From Frankia sp. AgB1.9 (GTDB taxonomy: Bacteria > Actinomycetota > Actinomycetes > Frankiales > Frankiaceae), in NCBI RefSeq assembly GCF_016786355.1, contig NZ_JADWYX010000001.1, forward strand, positions 1-64,000: DNA of 64,000 bases, in the 5' to 3' direction. Position 1 is the first letter of the stretch; every line of letters starts with the position of its first letter. A program made the position numbers and the translations under genes. This document shows, in pieces, positions 25,248 through 33,506 of the stretch. A model generated the notes under the pieces. It saw only the letters and a program-made list of their open reading frames with translations. It did not search any database and had not been told where the DNA came from.

Positions 25248-27182
25248 ATGTCTGACGCCGACTCCTGGGTCGGTCCACCCACCAGTCCCGAGACCTACCG
25301 GATGCTCGAAAGCATTGGTGGTGGCGGCGAAGGTGAAGTCTGGAAGGCCGTCCGGCACCTTTCGGAATCCGGCCGGCACGAGGTCGCGGTGAAGATCCTC
25401 CCAGCACAACAGGACCGCGACGACACGTGGGAGCAGAACACTGGTGGGCTGCTTCTCAGCCTTCATCACCCGAACCTCGTCCGGGTCATCGAGGTTTTCA
25501 CCGGTGCGCCGATGCACCGCGCCGGAGCCGCGGACCCGAAGCAACGGAAGCGCTACGTCGTGATGGATCACATCGACGGCATGTCGCTGCTGGAATGGTG
25601 CGACGAGAATCCGAAGGCGACGGTCGGCGACAGGCTCAAGAAGCTGCGAAGCGTCGCCTCGGCCCTGGATGAGATGCATTCGGGGACCGCCACCCACGTA
25701 CCGGTGGCCCACGGTGATGTGAAGCCCGCGAACATCGTGGTCGACAAGGATGGCAAGCCCATGCTCGTCGACCTGGGCCTCGCGCGGCTGACCGACGCGA
25801 CCGGGGTCGTCGGATACAGCCGGCCTTACGCGGCGCCCGAGCTGCGCGAGCCGGGTGCGATGGTCACTCCGGCCGCGGACAAATGGGCCTTCGTCGTGAC
25901 GGTCGCCCAGGTGCTGCTTCTTGGCCGGCCGCTGCCGGCCCAGCCGGCGGCGGGCTGGCTGGACGAGGTGGCGCTCGCCGATGCGCTGCACCGTAACGAG
26001 CTGACCTCCACCAGGCATGATCTGATCCAGCACATCCAGGACTCGCTCGCGACTCCCGCCGAGGCGCGGGGCGGTCGCCTCGTCGACTGGCTTGACCGGA
26101 CCCGCCAGTCCGCGACCACCGCCTCCACCGGCGGCGACCTGCTCCCCGTGACCGGTACGGTCGCGGGCCCCTGGGGCGGCGCGCCGAGATCCTCCGTCCC
26201 GGCTGGCTCGACGTCCGTCATCTCGGCGCTCGCTACCGCTGAGTTCACGGCTGCGGAGGAGGCAGCGCCGACCGGCGACGTCGGCTACGACATGACCCCG
26301 CCTGTGGAGCCGCCCGGAAGTGGCACGACGGTGTTGCTGCCCTCCGACCAGCCCTACCCGGGCAGCCCGGCCCCGTTCGCCCCGGCCGGTTCACCGAGCA
26401 ACGACGACGCCTACCCGTCAGGCGGGCGGTCATCCTTCGGCGCGTACGCGAGTCCGCCGCCCGGCGGCGACCATCGCGGGCGTCGTTGGCTGGTTCCCAG
26501 CCTGGTCGCCATCTCCGTCGTCCTCATCGCGGCAGTCGCAGTGATCATCAGCCAGAGCGGCGGCAGGAATGGCGCCAACGGACAACTCACGGGTCAATCC
26601 GGCGGCCTGCCAACCTCGCTGACGGACGCCCCAAGCACCGTGGCGACGACGTCCTCCACCGCTGTTGACACCCCGACTCCGACCGACGGACTTCCCACCG
26701 ATGGTGCGGGAAAGAACAGCGGTCCCAGCGTGTCACCGAGCGCCACTTTCATCAATACTCTGGGTTCACCGACCCAGGTCGGCGTCCAGTTGCTGTGCCG
26801 TACGCAGAACGCAGAATGCGACAATGACGACGCAGGGACGATCCCGGCGGGCGGAAAACTTTTCCAGTACTACGACTACGGTTCTACCCAGTCGCCGAAC
26901 TGGGTCGACCTGCTCAAGTTCCCGGCCAACACCTGCACATCTCTGGTCGTACAGTTCGCGACCAAGAGTTCCGCGAACTCGAATTCTGTGACCGCGAATC
27001 TGCAGCTTCTTCAGACGAGCGTCGGGCCGGTGGCGGCCACCTCCACCGGTGACGTCGGCACGCTTACCGCGACACTGGATGGCGGCCCGTTTGAACTGGA
27101 GGCGAACTCCTCTACCGGCGACTATGTCTATCTGAACGGCTATGCCGTCTGCAACACCTACTCGGGTCTTCCGGGCGGCTGA
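25248..27182 (+). CDS. Membrane Ser/Thr protein kinase (PknB-like)
   Basis: A 644-residue kinase. The Gly loop is IGGGGEGEVWK (residues 23-33), the ATP Lys is K49 in VAVKIL, and the catalytic loop is HGDVKPANI (about 154-162, HRD replaced by HGD, Asp kept). The metal motif is DLGLAR (DFG replaced by DLG, Asp kept), with APE at about 196. A Pro/Ser-rich juxtamembrane region of about 130 residues precedes one helix (LVPSLVAISVVLIAAVAVII, about 413-435). The external part has a Ser/Thr-rich linker and a beta-rich sensor domain with paired cysteines (LLCRTQNAECDNDD; NTCTSLVV). It is convergent with the FHA-like gene at 27221, its probable phospho-Thr reader or substrate. Confidence 0.93.
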   Translation: MSDADSWVGPPTSPETYRMLESIGGGGEGEVWKAVRHLSESGRHEVAVKILPAQQDRDDTWEQNTGGLLLSLHHPNLVRVIEVFTGAPMHRAGAADPKQRKRYVVMDHIDGMSLLEWCDENPKATVGDRLKKLRSVASALDEMHSGTATHVPVAHGDVKPANIVVDKDGKPMLVDLGLARLTDATGVVGYSRPYAAPELREPGAMVTPAADKWAFVVTVAQVLLLGRPLPAQPAAGWLDEVALADALHRNELTSTRHDLIQHIQDSLATPAEARGGRLVDWLDRTRQSATTASTGGDLLPVTGTVAGPWGGAPRSSVPAGSTSVISALATAEFTAAEEAAPTGDVGYDMTPPVEPPGSGTTVLLPSDQPYPGSPAPFAPAGSPSNDDAYPSGGRSSFGAYASPPPGGDHRGRRWLVPSLVAISVVLIAAVAVIISQSGGRNGANGQLTGQSGGLPTSLTDAPSTVATTSSTAVDTPTPTDGLPTDGAGKNSGPSVSPSATFINTLGSPTQVGVQLLCRTQNAECDNDDAGTIPAGGKLFQYYDYGSTQSPNWVDLLKFPANTCTSLVVQFATKSSANSNSVTANLQLLQTSVGPVAATSTGDVGTLTATLDGGPFELEANSSTGDYVYLNGYAVCNTYSGLPGG

Positions 27183-27188
27183 CGGGCG

Positions 27189-27224
27189 GTGACGTGGGTG
27201 GGGACGGAAACCCACCCACGTCAC
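27189..27224. terminator. Bidirectional terminator between kinase and FHA-like genes
   Basis: Perfect 14-bp stem GTGACGTGGGTGGG / CCCACCCACGTCAC with an 8-nt loop ending GGAAA. It sits 6 nt after the kinase stop and includes the stop codon of the leftward FHA-like gene, so it serves both convergent genes. Confidence 0.85.
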
Positions 27225-28024
27225 TGAAGCCAGGGAAGAATCACCCGGCCGGGGACGGGTGCCGGCGGTCTGAGATATCCGGCCTTGACCAGGAAGTAGA
27301 TGTACTCCGGGTTGGTCAGGCCCACGTTGTGGCTGAAGCCGAGGCGCTGGGCGCGGCCGAGAACGTCGTCCAGCCGGTCGCGCACCGCCTGCGGGCTGAT
27401 CCCGATCCTGGACGCCGCCTGTTTGAGCACCAAGGGTTCGGCGGCCAACAATGGAGGCCAGGAGAGCATGCCGCCGAAGACGGTCCATACCGCTTCCGAC
27501 TGCGCTGCCGACAGTTCGCCAGGCAACTCGCCGGTGACCGTCCTGCTGGTACTGGTGCTGGTTCCGCGGCTCACCTGAGGGCCGGCACGTGTGATGGGTA
27601 GGTCGTCGGCCTCCAACAGGATCCAATGCTCGGTAGCCGTCCGGTCGGCCCGCACCGGGTCGAGCACGCGGATCGCGACGCGCGGCCACCTGATCGTCTG
27701 CCTTTTCGCGAGCCGCTCGGGACTCTGCCCCCAAGCGTGCAGCACCGCGCCGTTGGCATTGGGAACGCCCACATCCCAGCCGATCTCGGTCGCGGTGATG
27801 ACCAGGGCCTCGCGGGAAATGCCCTTGTTGCGCACCTCGACCCCGAGCGCCAGCCGTCCCTGTCGCCCGATTACCAGTGGCTTCCCGATGGGCTGCGGCG
27901 CCCCCGTCGGAACCGGGCGGATCTGCTGGCTGCCCTCATACGCCAGCACCCACCGCTGCGTGACCGCCTCCGGCCCGGGCAGCTCCACCGCCGCCTGAAC
28001 GCTGTCCGTCGACCCGTCAGCCAT
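27221..28024 (-). CDS. FHA-like domain protein with C-terminal winged-helix region
   Basis: A 267-residue cytoplasmic protein. Residues about 45-110 resemble a forkhead-associated domain: KPLVIGRQGRLALGVEVRNK, then ISREALVITATEIGWDV and PNANGAVLHAWG, matching the IGR, SR and N-G positions of FHA though the usual SxxH is SREA. The C-terminal 100 residues are helical (AWSEAVWTVFGG-like; ASRIGISPQAVRDRLDDVLG) and look like a winged helix-turn-helix. It may couple phospho-Thr recognition to DNA binding downstream of the convergent kinase. GGGGGGA precedes the ATG. The FHA call is moderate. Confidence 0.65.
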   Translation of the reverse strand: MADGSTDSVQAAVELPGPEAVTQRWVLAYEGSQQIRPVPTGAPQPIGKPLVIGRQGRLALGVEVRNKGISREALVITATEIGWDVGVPNANGAVLHAWGQSPERLAKRQTIRWPRVAIRVLDPVRADRTATEHWILLEADDLPITRAGPQVSRGTSTSTSRTVTGELPGELSAAQSEAVWTVFGGMLSWPPLLAAEPLVLKQAASRIGISPQAVRDRLDDVLGRAQRLGFSHNVGLTNPEYIYFLVKAGYLRPPAPVPGRVILPWLQ

Positions 28025-28188
28025 CGCGTCCCCCCGAACGACCCGTGCATCAGCTTCTAAAGGATCATGCCACTACGTGCGTGGTCGTCGGACAGGCAGG
28101 GCGCATCAGAGCGACGTCGGCGGCGACGTCAGGTCGGTGGGCCCGCCGACGACAAGGCGGGTCCTGGTTTTCTCGGTGTCCCGGTCCA

Positions 28189-28212
28189 CCTGACCCCCAT
28201 CTAGGGGTCAGG
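28189..28212. promoter_or_regulatory. 24-bp palindrome in divergent promoter region
   Basis: Perfect 9-bp arms CCTGACCCC / GGGGTCAGG separated by 6 bp, in the 309-nt intergenic stretch between the FHA-like gene (leftward) and the secreted repeat protein (rightward). It is operator-sized and has no stop codon nearby, so a regulatory site is likelier than a terminator. Nothing else is identifiable in the gap. Confidence 0.45.
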
Positions 28213-28333
28213 CGTCGTCCAAGAATTGGGCACAGTCGGGAGCTTCCCGCGCTGGCCATCTGGATACCACTCTGGCTTGTCGCCGTTCCGATACGGTTGG
28301 CGGTCGGTGTCACATATGGCTGGGGGAAAGCAA

Positions 28334-30583
28334 ATGGGCATTGGTTTCGCGCGTGGCCGGCCGCGGGGGGTCGGCTGGCTCAAACGGGGGGCCGTGGTCG
28401 CGGGCGCAGCGCTCGGGATCACCACCTTGGTCGGAGGTGCCGCGGTCGCGGCGCCGGCCAGTCCCGGAACTCTGAAGCTCGTGACCGGGCAGGCCGACAG
28501 CGGCGCCCACGGCGTCCCGCTGGGCTGGTCCTACACGGCGCCCGCGAAGGCGTCCGTGACCGGCACGATCAGGATCGTCGTCCCGAAGGGCTTCTCCGCG
28601 CCGCGGACCGGCGCGCTGGCGGCGCCGGGGAATGTGCTGACAGCCTCGACCTGCGCACGTTTCAGCGTTTCCGGTACAGCGCTCCAGGCCAACGGCTCGA
28701 CCATCCTGTCCATCGCCACGAACTGCGCGGCGGGCAAGGTCGGGGCCATTCTCATGACCAACGTCACTGTGCCTGGCGCGGTGGGCGTGTACGAGTTCCC
28801 GGCCACCTTCACGCCGACGGGCTCGTCTCCGGTCGCCTTCACCGGAGCCGACACGGTCCAGATCAAGCCTGGCCCGCTGGCCACGCTGAAGATCAGCCCG
28901 GCGACGGCGACGATCACCGCTGGCGGGAGCCAGGCTTACACCGTCGCCGGGTATGACGCGGCCGGCAACGCGCTCAGCTCCGCCGCCCTGGGCAAGGTCA
29001 CCTTCGGGATCACCCCGGACGGCAAGTGCACCGGCGCGGTCTGCACCGCGAGCAAGGCCGGTGTCCACACCGTCACGGCGGCCAGCGGCAAGATCAAGGC
29101 GACGGCGACGCTGACCGTCGGCGGGACGACGCAGACCAGCGCCGACCTGGCCGTCACGGAGATCGTCTCCACTGCCACGCCGACCTACTACACGAGCGTG
29201 TCCTTCACGACCACGGTGACGAACACCAGCGCCACGGCCGCGGCGACGGGTGTCGTCGTACAGGCCGCGGTACCGGCCGGACTGGTCTCGCCCACCGCGA
29301 CCCCGTCGGGCTCCACCACCTACAACCAGGCGTCCGGTACCTGGACGGTCGGGAGCCTGGCCGCCGGTGCCAGCGCCACCCTGACGATCAGCGGCCTCGC
29401 GGGTGACGTCGCCCTCGGCGCTCAGACCGCCAACGCCACCGTCACCTCGACGACGACCGACCCGAACCTGACGAACAACACGGCCTCGGCGACCGAGACG
29501 TCCAAGCCGGCATCGATCGCGGTCACCATCACCCCGAACCCGGCCAACCCCAACCCGATCGACGTCGGCGTGCCCGGCACGGTCAGCTGGACCGCGTCAG
29601 CCGCCAACGCCGCCAACCCGGCTGCCCCGGCGCCGACGGGGACGTTCCGCTGGAGCTGCATCGGCGCCAACGGCGAGCCCTGCGGAATCGCCTCGTTCGA
29701 CGGCCCGACGCTGTCACTCTCGACCACTGGTCTGCCGATCAGCGAGACCACGCTGTACGCGATCTTCACTCCCGACCCCGCGAACGGCAACTACGTCCAG
29801 GACGTGGCGAGCACGGCCAGCACCTTCACGCCCACGTACACGCCTCCGCCGCCGACGAAGTCCGACCTCGCGGTCACGGTGTCGGTCAGCAGTAGCTCGC
29901 CGGCGTACTACACCGACGTCACGTTCACGGCGACGGTGAAGAACACCAGCGCTGTCACCGCGACGGGCGTTTCCGCCAGCGTCGACCTTCCGACGGGCCT
30001 GGTGTCGCCGACGGTGACGCCGTCGAGCTCGACGTCCTTCGACCAGGGGACCAGCACCTGGACGATCGGTGACCTGGCGCCTGGTGCCAGCGCGACGCTC
30101 ACGGTCAGTGCGCTGGCCGGGAATGTCTCCGCCGGCGAACAGGCCGTCAACGTCACGGCGACCGCGACGAACGCGTCCTCCGCCGCCTACGGGGCAGAGG
30201 CGGTCGAGACCTCGGCGCCGGCGCCGGTCGCGGTCGTGATCAGCCCCGACCCCAACAACCCACCGTCCGACAACGTCGACCTCGGCAACCCGGGCAACCT
30301 GAGCTGGACTGCGTTCTTCGCCAACGCCGACAACGCGTCGGCCCCAGCGCCTACCGGCGTGGTCGTCTGGACCTGTGAGACGCAGGGCGGTTCCGACTGC
30401 CCGTTCGTCCCGGCGCTCAATCCGACGGCGAATCTGCCGGTGCTGACGTTCAAGATCAGCACTCTTGGGGTCATCGACATCTTCACTGTGACCGCGACAT
30501 TCGCCCCGAACGGAGATAGCAACTACGTTCAGGAGGCCGTGAGCTCGTCGGTGACCTTCACGACGACCAACAACGGCGGCTGA
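28334..30583 (+). CDS. Secreted repeat protein with Big-like and DUF11-like domains
   Basis: A 749-residue exported protein. A Sec signal (GAVVAGAALGITTLVGGAAVA, preceded by Arg/Lys) ends around residue 37. An N-terminal beta domain and a bacterial Ig-like domain (ATITAGGSQAYTVAGYDAAG) follow. Then come two tandem modules of about 240 residues, starting SADLAVTEIVST (about 268) and KSDLAVTVSVSS (about 509). Each module begins with a DUF11-like domain (NTSA.....LP.GLVSPT, LA.GASATLT) and ends with a second beta domain containing a Cys pair. No sortase or membrane anchor is seen. ATG 28334 is supported by GGGGGAAAG. Likely a surface or matrix protein. Confidence 0.85.
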   Translation: MGIGFARGRPRGVGWLKRGAVVAGAALGITTLVGGAAVAAPASPGTLKLVTGQADSGAHGVPLGWSYTAPAKASVTGTIRIVVPKGFSAPRTGALAAPGNVLTASTCARFSVSGTALQANGSTILSIATNCAAGKVGAILMTNVTVPGAVGVYEFPATFTPTGSSPVAFTGADTVQIKPGPLATLKISPATATITAGGSQAYTVAGYDAAGNALSSAALGKVTFGITPDGKCTGAVCTASKAGVHTVTAASGKIKATATLTVGGTTQTSADLAVTEIVSTATPTYYTSVSFTTTVTNTSATAAATGVVVQAAVPAGLVSPTATPSGSTTYNQASGTWTVGSLAAGASATLTISGLAGDVALGAQTANATVTSTTTDPNLTNNTASATETSKPASIAVTITPNPANPNPIDVGVPGTVSWTASAANAANPAAPAPTGTFRWSCIGANGEPCGIASFDGPTLSLSTTGLPISETTLYAIFTPDPANGNYVQDVASTASTFTPTYTPPPPTKSDLAVTVSVSSSSPAYYTDVTFTATVKNTSAVTATGVSASVDLPTGLVSPTVTPSSSTSFDQGTSTWTIGDLAPGASATLTVSALAGNVSAGEQAVNVTATATNASSAAYGAEAVETSAPAPVAVVISPDPNNPPSDNVDLGNPGNLSWTAFFANADNASAPAPTGVVVWTCETQGGSDCPFVPALNPTANLPVLTFKISTLGVIDIFTVTATFAPNGDSNYVQEAVSSSVTFTTTNNGG

Positions 30584-30589
30584 TCCGCG

Positions 30590-30623
30590 GCGGGGTTCGG
30601 GCGCCACGGCATCCGAACCCCGC
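30590..30623 (+). terminator. Terminator 1 of secreted repeat protein gene
   Basis: Perfect 11-bp stem GCGGGGTTCGG / CCGAACCCCGC with a 12-nt loop, starting 7 nt after the stop. Confidence 0.75.
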
Positions 30624-30642
30624 TCGCGTTCAGCCAGGATGC

Positions 30643-30678
30643 CCACGGCCCCGCCGGCTCACCCCGGTGGGGCCGTGG
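30643..30678 (+). terminator. Terminator 2 (tandem) of secreted repeat protein gene
   Basis: A 15-bp stem (one G-T pair) with a 6-nt loop; outer arms CCACGGCCCC / GGGGCCGTGG. It follows the first terminator by 19 nt. It covers the ATG-proximal part of an apparent longer frame for the ferritin-like gene, which argues that the real start of that gene is further downstream. Confidence 0.75.
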
Positions 30679-30722
30679 CATGTCTGACGCGAGCCGCCTC
30701 CTACAGCGGCGCGGAGATCGCG

Positions 30723-31514
30723 GTGTGGTCGCCAATCCGACAGGCCGCGTGTCGGCGGCGCGTTGCCGTGCAGCCTTGGCTCGTGCTCGACACCACGGCG
30801 GCCCATGTATTCGAGCGCTGGCGACGCCGGTTCGAGGAGAACCGGCACCGGCCTGATCCGGACTGGAGCCTGGGCGCTGAGATTCCCGCGGCTCTGGCGG
30901 CCAGCCTCGCCAGATTCCAGATCGGTGAAGGAAGCGACGGCGACGGAATGATCCGGGCAGCCGCCCGATCCGGCCAGGCCGGCTACCTCGCGGCTGTGCG
31001 GCTGTTCGTCAACGAGGAGCAGGACCACTCGCGACTGCTTGGCCGACTACTCGCCGCCGCCGGGCGGCCGACGATTACGGCGCACTGGAGTGACACCGTC
31101 TTTCGGTCCCTACGCTGGCGGGCCCGGCTGCGACGCGAGGTGATGGTGCTGACCGTCGCTGAGGTGTGCGCGCTGCCCTATTACCAGGCGGTTCGCGACG
31201 GCGCCGACGACCCGCTGACCCGCGAGGTCGCGGCACGCATCCTCGCCGACGAGCAGGAGCACGTTCCTTTCCACCTTCACTGCCTGCGACTGGAATTCGC
31301 TGGGCTGCCCGCGCCGGTACGGGCTCTGTTGACCGCGGTGTGGTGGGCCCTCTTCGTTCCCTCCGCGGCGGTCGTCGCCGTCAACCACCGTGCCGCCCTG
31401 CGCCTGCTCAGGATGCCGCCGACGCGCTACTTTTCCGAGGCGTGCAGGCTGTTCGCCTCCGTCAACCGGGAAACGGGGAATCGAGGGTCTATTCTCCCAG
31501 CGCGCCGCTTGTAG
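30723..31514 (+). CDS. Ferritin-like domain protein
   Basis: A protein of about 263 residues with a ferritin-like four-helix bundle. Metal-ligand motifs are LFVNEEQDHSRLLG and, after a spacer with EVMVLTVAEV, ILADEQEHVPFHLHCLRLE: two E-x-x-H pairs plus extra Glu residues, as in carboxylate-bridged di-iron proteins. A hydrophobic stretch near the C-terminus (LTAVWWALFVPSAAVVAV) may be membrane-associated. I chose GTG 30723 (GGAG 6 nt upstream); an ATG at 30639 lies at the edge of a terminator hairpin, and GTG 30768 is another option. Possible di-iron oxygenase or oxidase. Confidence 0.72.
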   Translation: MWSPIRQAACRRRVAVQPWLVLDTTAAHVFERWRRRFEENRHRPDPDWSLGAEIPAALAASLARFQIGEGSDGDGMIRAAARSGQAGYLAAVRLFVNEEQDHSRLLGRLLAAAGRPTITAHWSDTVFRSLRWRARLRREVMVLTVAEVCALPYYQAVRDGADDPLTREVAARILADEQEHVPFHLHCLRLEFAGLPAPVRALLTAVWWALFVPSAAVVAVNHRAALRLLRMPPTRYFSEACRLFASVNRETGNRGSILPARRL

Positions 31515-31749
31515 GCTGGAGCTGGACGGCCTCGGGCTGGGTCGGGTTGGCTCTGCTCTGCGAGACGAGGTAAGTCCCACGAGCGACGTAAAGAAGCCCG
31601 ATCACGAACCACCCGGCGATGATGTACCAAGGGTTCGCCCCGGATGAACTGACCAGCGACGCGGCAAGATGGGTGACCCCGGCCGCCAGGAACAGTCCGC
31701 CCAGGATGAAGGACGATCCTGCTCCTTTGAATTTCGACGACTTCGCCAC
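31489..31749 (-). CDS. Small two-helix membrane protein
   Basis: An 86-residue protein with two hydrophobic helices (FILGGLFLAAGVTHLAASLV; WYIIAGWFVIGLLYVARG) and a basic N-terminus. The start is GTG 31749 with AGGAGAAG upstream. Its 3' end overlaps the convergent ferritin-like gene by 26 bp. Function unknown. Confidence 0.65.
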   Translation of the reverse strand: MAKSSKFKGAGSSFILGGLFLAAGVTHLAASLVSSSGANPWYIIAGWFVIGLLYVARGTYLVSQSRANPTQPEAVQLQPTSGALGE

Positions 31750-31890
31750 GACTTCTCCTCGGTTCCGGCGCCCTGAATGCCCAAAATATGCACCTCAAGG
31801 GCTCGGCCAGCCTGGAATGTCGGGTCCACGACGGCCGTCGCGAAGGCGAGTCAACGCCCCCCGCGGCCGGAGACTCGCGAGACCGCCTCG

Positions 31891-32322
31891 TCAGTCGAGG
31901 TTGGCGCCGTAGACGTGGTCGACCGTCATGCGCATGAGGACCCTGCGGTCGGCCACCATCACTGACCGGTACTCGTCCCAGTCCGGGTGCTCGCCCGCCG
32001 CGGCGCGGTAGTAGTCGACGAGTGCCTGGACCTCGGAACCGTTCGGGTCGGCACCCGGCCCGACGAGCGTCACCGCGCCTTCCGCGGTGGCCCAGGCCCG
32101 GCCGTCGGGACGGGTGACCTCCAGCGCGGCTCGTGGGTCCCGCCGCAGGTTCGCCGTCTTGGCGCGTCCCTCGGTCATCGAGACGTAGAGGACGCCGGAC
32201 CCCCGGTCGTAGAAGGGCAGGACGGGAGAAAGCTGCGGTCGGCCGTCCGACCTGATCGTCGCGAGGACACCGAGCCGGCTCTCGGCGAGCAGCGTGTGCG
32301 GGTCGAATGGCGTGCCAGTCAT
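31891..32322 (-). CDS. PPOX-class F420-dependent oxidoreductase/deazaflavin-binding protein
   Basis: A 143-residue split-barrel flavin/deazaflavin protein. GVLATIRSDGRPQLSPVLPF and LYVSMTEGRAKTANLRRDP are the typical cofactor-binding strands of the actinobacterial PPOX (pyridoxamine oxidase-like) family, many of which use F420. The C-terminal RVLMRMTVDHVYG matches family ends. The length is normal. Monocistronic, with no operon partner. Confidence 0.88.
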   Translation of the reverse strand: MTGTPFDPHTLLAESRLGVLATIRSDGRPQLSPVLPFYDRGSGVLYVSMTEGRAKTANLRRDPRAALEVTRPDGRAWATAEGAVTLVGPGADPNGSEVQALVDYYRAAAGEHPDWDEYRSVMVADRRVLMRMTVDHVYGANLD

Positions 32323-32446
32323 GTCCGTAGCAAGAGCTCCGCCACGCCACGCATTCCGGCCGGCGCCAGCCTTGCGACCCGCGGCCGACGATCTCCACCC
32401 CGTCGATTGGGCCGTTCACGGTTCCGCCGTAGCCGCCCATCGTCTT

Positions 32447-32519
32447 GATCGCTGTTTTGGCCCTCTGGTGGCTATGAAACAGACGCGGCTACGACCGCCG
32501 GAGGGCCGAAACAGCGATC
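32447..32519 (+). repeat. 25-bp imperfect hairpin, possible REP/MITE-like or RNA element
   Basis: Arms 32447-32471 and 32495-32519 pair over 25 bp around a 23-nt loop. All three non-Watson-Crick positions (32458/32508, 32466/32500, 32469/32497) are T on the left and G on the right, so they pair as U-G only in plus-strand RNA or single-stranded plus DNA. It stands alone in the gap 32323-32683. No second copy is seen in this window. Confidence 0.6.
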
Positions 32520-32635
32520 TATGGGGACGCCGGCACGGGCTGGCGGCCGGCCTGCCTTCGTTGGAAGTCGGTGGTCGACCTGGCCGAGGTGAGGGTGCGC
32601 CGGTGGGAACGGCAGGTCCAAGCCCTTGCCATACC

Positions 32636-32650
32636 TATCGAGCATCGATA
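32636..32650. promoter_or_regulatory. Operator-like repeat TATCGA-GCA-TCGATA
   Basis: Perfect 6-bp inverted repeat with a 3-bp spacer, 33 bp upstream of the DUF2975 gene start. Probable binding site of the XRE regulator encoded two genes down. Confidence 0.55.
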
Positions 32651-32653
32651 GAT

Positions 32654-32674
32654 TCCCATCGCAAATCGATGGGA
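32654..32674. promoter_or_regulatory. Operator-like repeat TCCCATCG-N5-CGATGGGA
   Basis: Perfect 8-bp inverted repeat with a 5-bp spacer. Its right arm merges into the GGGAGG ribosome site of the DUF2975 gene, so protein binding or RNA folding here could also control translation. ATCG cores are shared with the neighbouring repeat at 32636. Confidence 0.5.
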
Positions 32675-32683
32675 GGATGGGCC

Positions 32684-33175
32684 GTGGGACAGCTGACCGT
32701 GCGTGCGCTGCGCACCGTGCTCGTGGTGGTCCTCGCCGGGACCGTGTTCGTACAGACAGGGATGGTCTGGGCGTTGGTCAGTGGGAGCGACCCGGAGGAC
32801 GGGTCGCTCCCGCTCACCCCGCTGCGCGTGATCACGATCCTGGGCATGGTGTCGGTCCAGGTCGCCCTGGTCTGCGTCTGGCGCCTGGTGGCGATGGTGC
32901 GACGCGGAACCGTGTTCTCCCACGACGCCTTCCGATACGTGGACGTCGTGATCGGCGCGATCGTGTCGGCCGCCCTCGTGTGGTTCGCGGTCACGGCCAT
33001 CAACGCGCCGGGCCAGCGGGCCGACCCGGGCGTCACCCTGATCATGGGCGGGGTCGGTGTGGCCATCCTGGGGGTCGCGCTCCTCGTGCTCGTGCTGCGG
33101 ACGCTGCTCGCCCAGGCCGTCGCGCGCAACGTCGAGGCCTCGCAGCTGCAGGCCGAGCTGGACGAGGTGATCTGA
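32684..33175 (+). CDS. DUF2975 membrane protein
   Basis: A 163-residue membrane protein with four helices (TVLVVVLAGTVFVQTGMVWA; VITILGMVSVQVALVCVWRL; VIGAIVSAALVWFAV; LIMGGVGVAILGVALLVLVL) and the family's VFSHDAFRYVD loop. GTG 32684 is preferred, with GGGAGG 7 nt upstream; an ATG at 32669 lacks a site. Its stop overlaps the XRE gene (TGATG). DUF2975 genes are typically paired with such small regulators; the pair's role is not established. Confidence 0.88.
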   Translation: MGQLTVRALRTVLVVVLAGTVFVQTGMVWALVSGSDPEDGSLPLTPLRVITILGMVSVQVALVCVWRLVAMVRRGTVFSHDAFRYVDVVIGAIVSAALVWFAVTAINAPGQRADPGVTLIMGGVGVAILGVALLVLVLRTLLAQAVARNVEASQLQAELDEVI

Positions 33176-33396
33176 TGCCGATCGCCGTCGACATCGACGT
33201 GATGCTGGCCAGGCGGAAGATGTCCGTGGGGGAACTCGCGGACCGCGTAGGGATCACGCCCGCCAACCTGGCGGTACTCAAGAACGGCCGCGCCAAGGCG
33301 GTGCGTTTCGCGACGCTCGCCGCGCTCTGCGAGGTGCTCCAGTGCCAGCCGGGCGACCTGCTGCGCTGGGAGGCCGAGGACGCCGGGGGCGGATGA
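33175..33396 (+). CDS. Small XRE/Cro-type regulator
   Basis: A 73-residue helix-turn-helix protein consisting of little beyond the DNA-binding domain: MLARRKMSVGELADRVGITP, ANLAVLKNGRAKAVRFATL and LCEVLQCQPGDLL, as in YozG-like regulators. Translationally coupled to the DUF2975 gene by a 1-nt overlap. It likely binds the ATCGAT-containing palindromes upstream of the pair. Confidence 0.92.
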   Translation: MPIAVDIDVMLARRKMSVGELADRVGITPANLAVLKNGRAKAVRFATLAALCEVLQCQPGDLLRWEAEDAGGG

Positions 33397-33506
33397 GCCG
33401 CCGGGTCGCCGTCAGGCATCCCCCAGCGCCTGCCGGCAGGCACAACGTGGGCACTCGGTTCCGGCGTCGACAGTTTGCCCACCAAGATCTGGAACGGGCA
33501 CTCAGC

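Noticed and set aside
30639-31514. Ferritin-like gene starting at ATG 30639
   Set aside because: That start lies at the edge of a 15-bp terminator hairpin and the extra N-terminus has no family match; a GTG at 30723 has a proper ribosome site.
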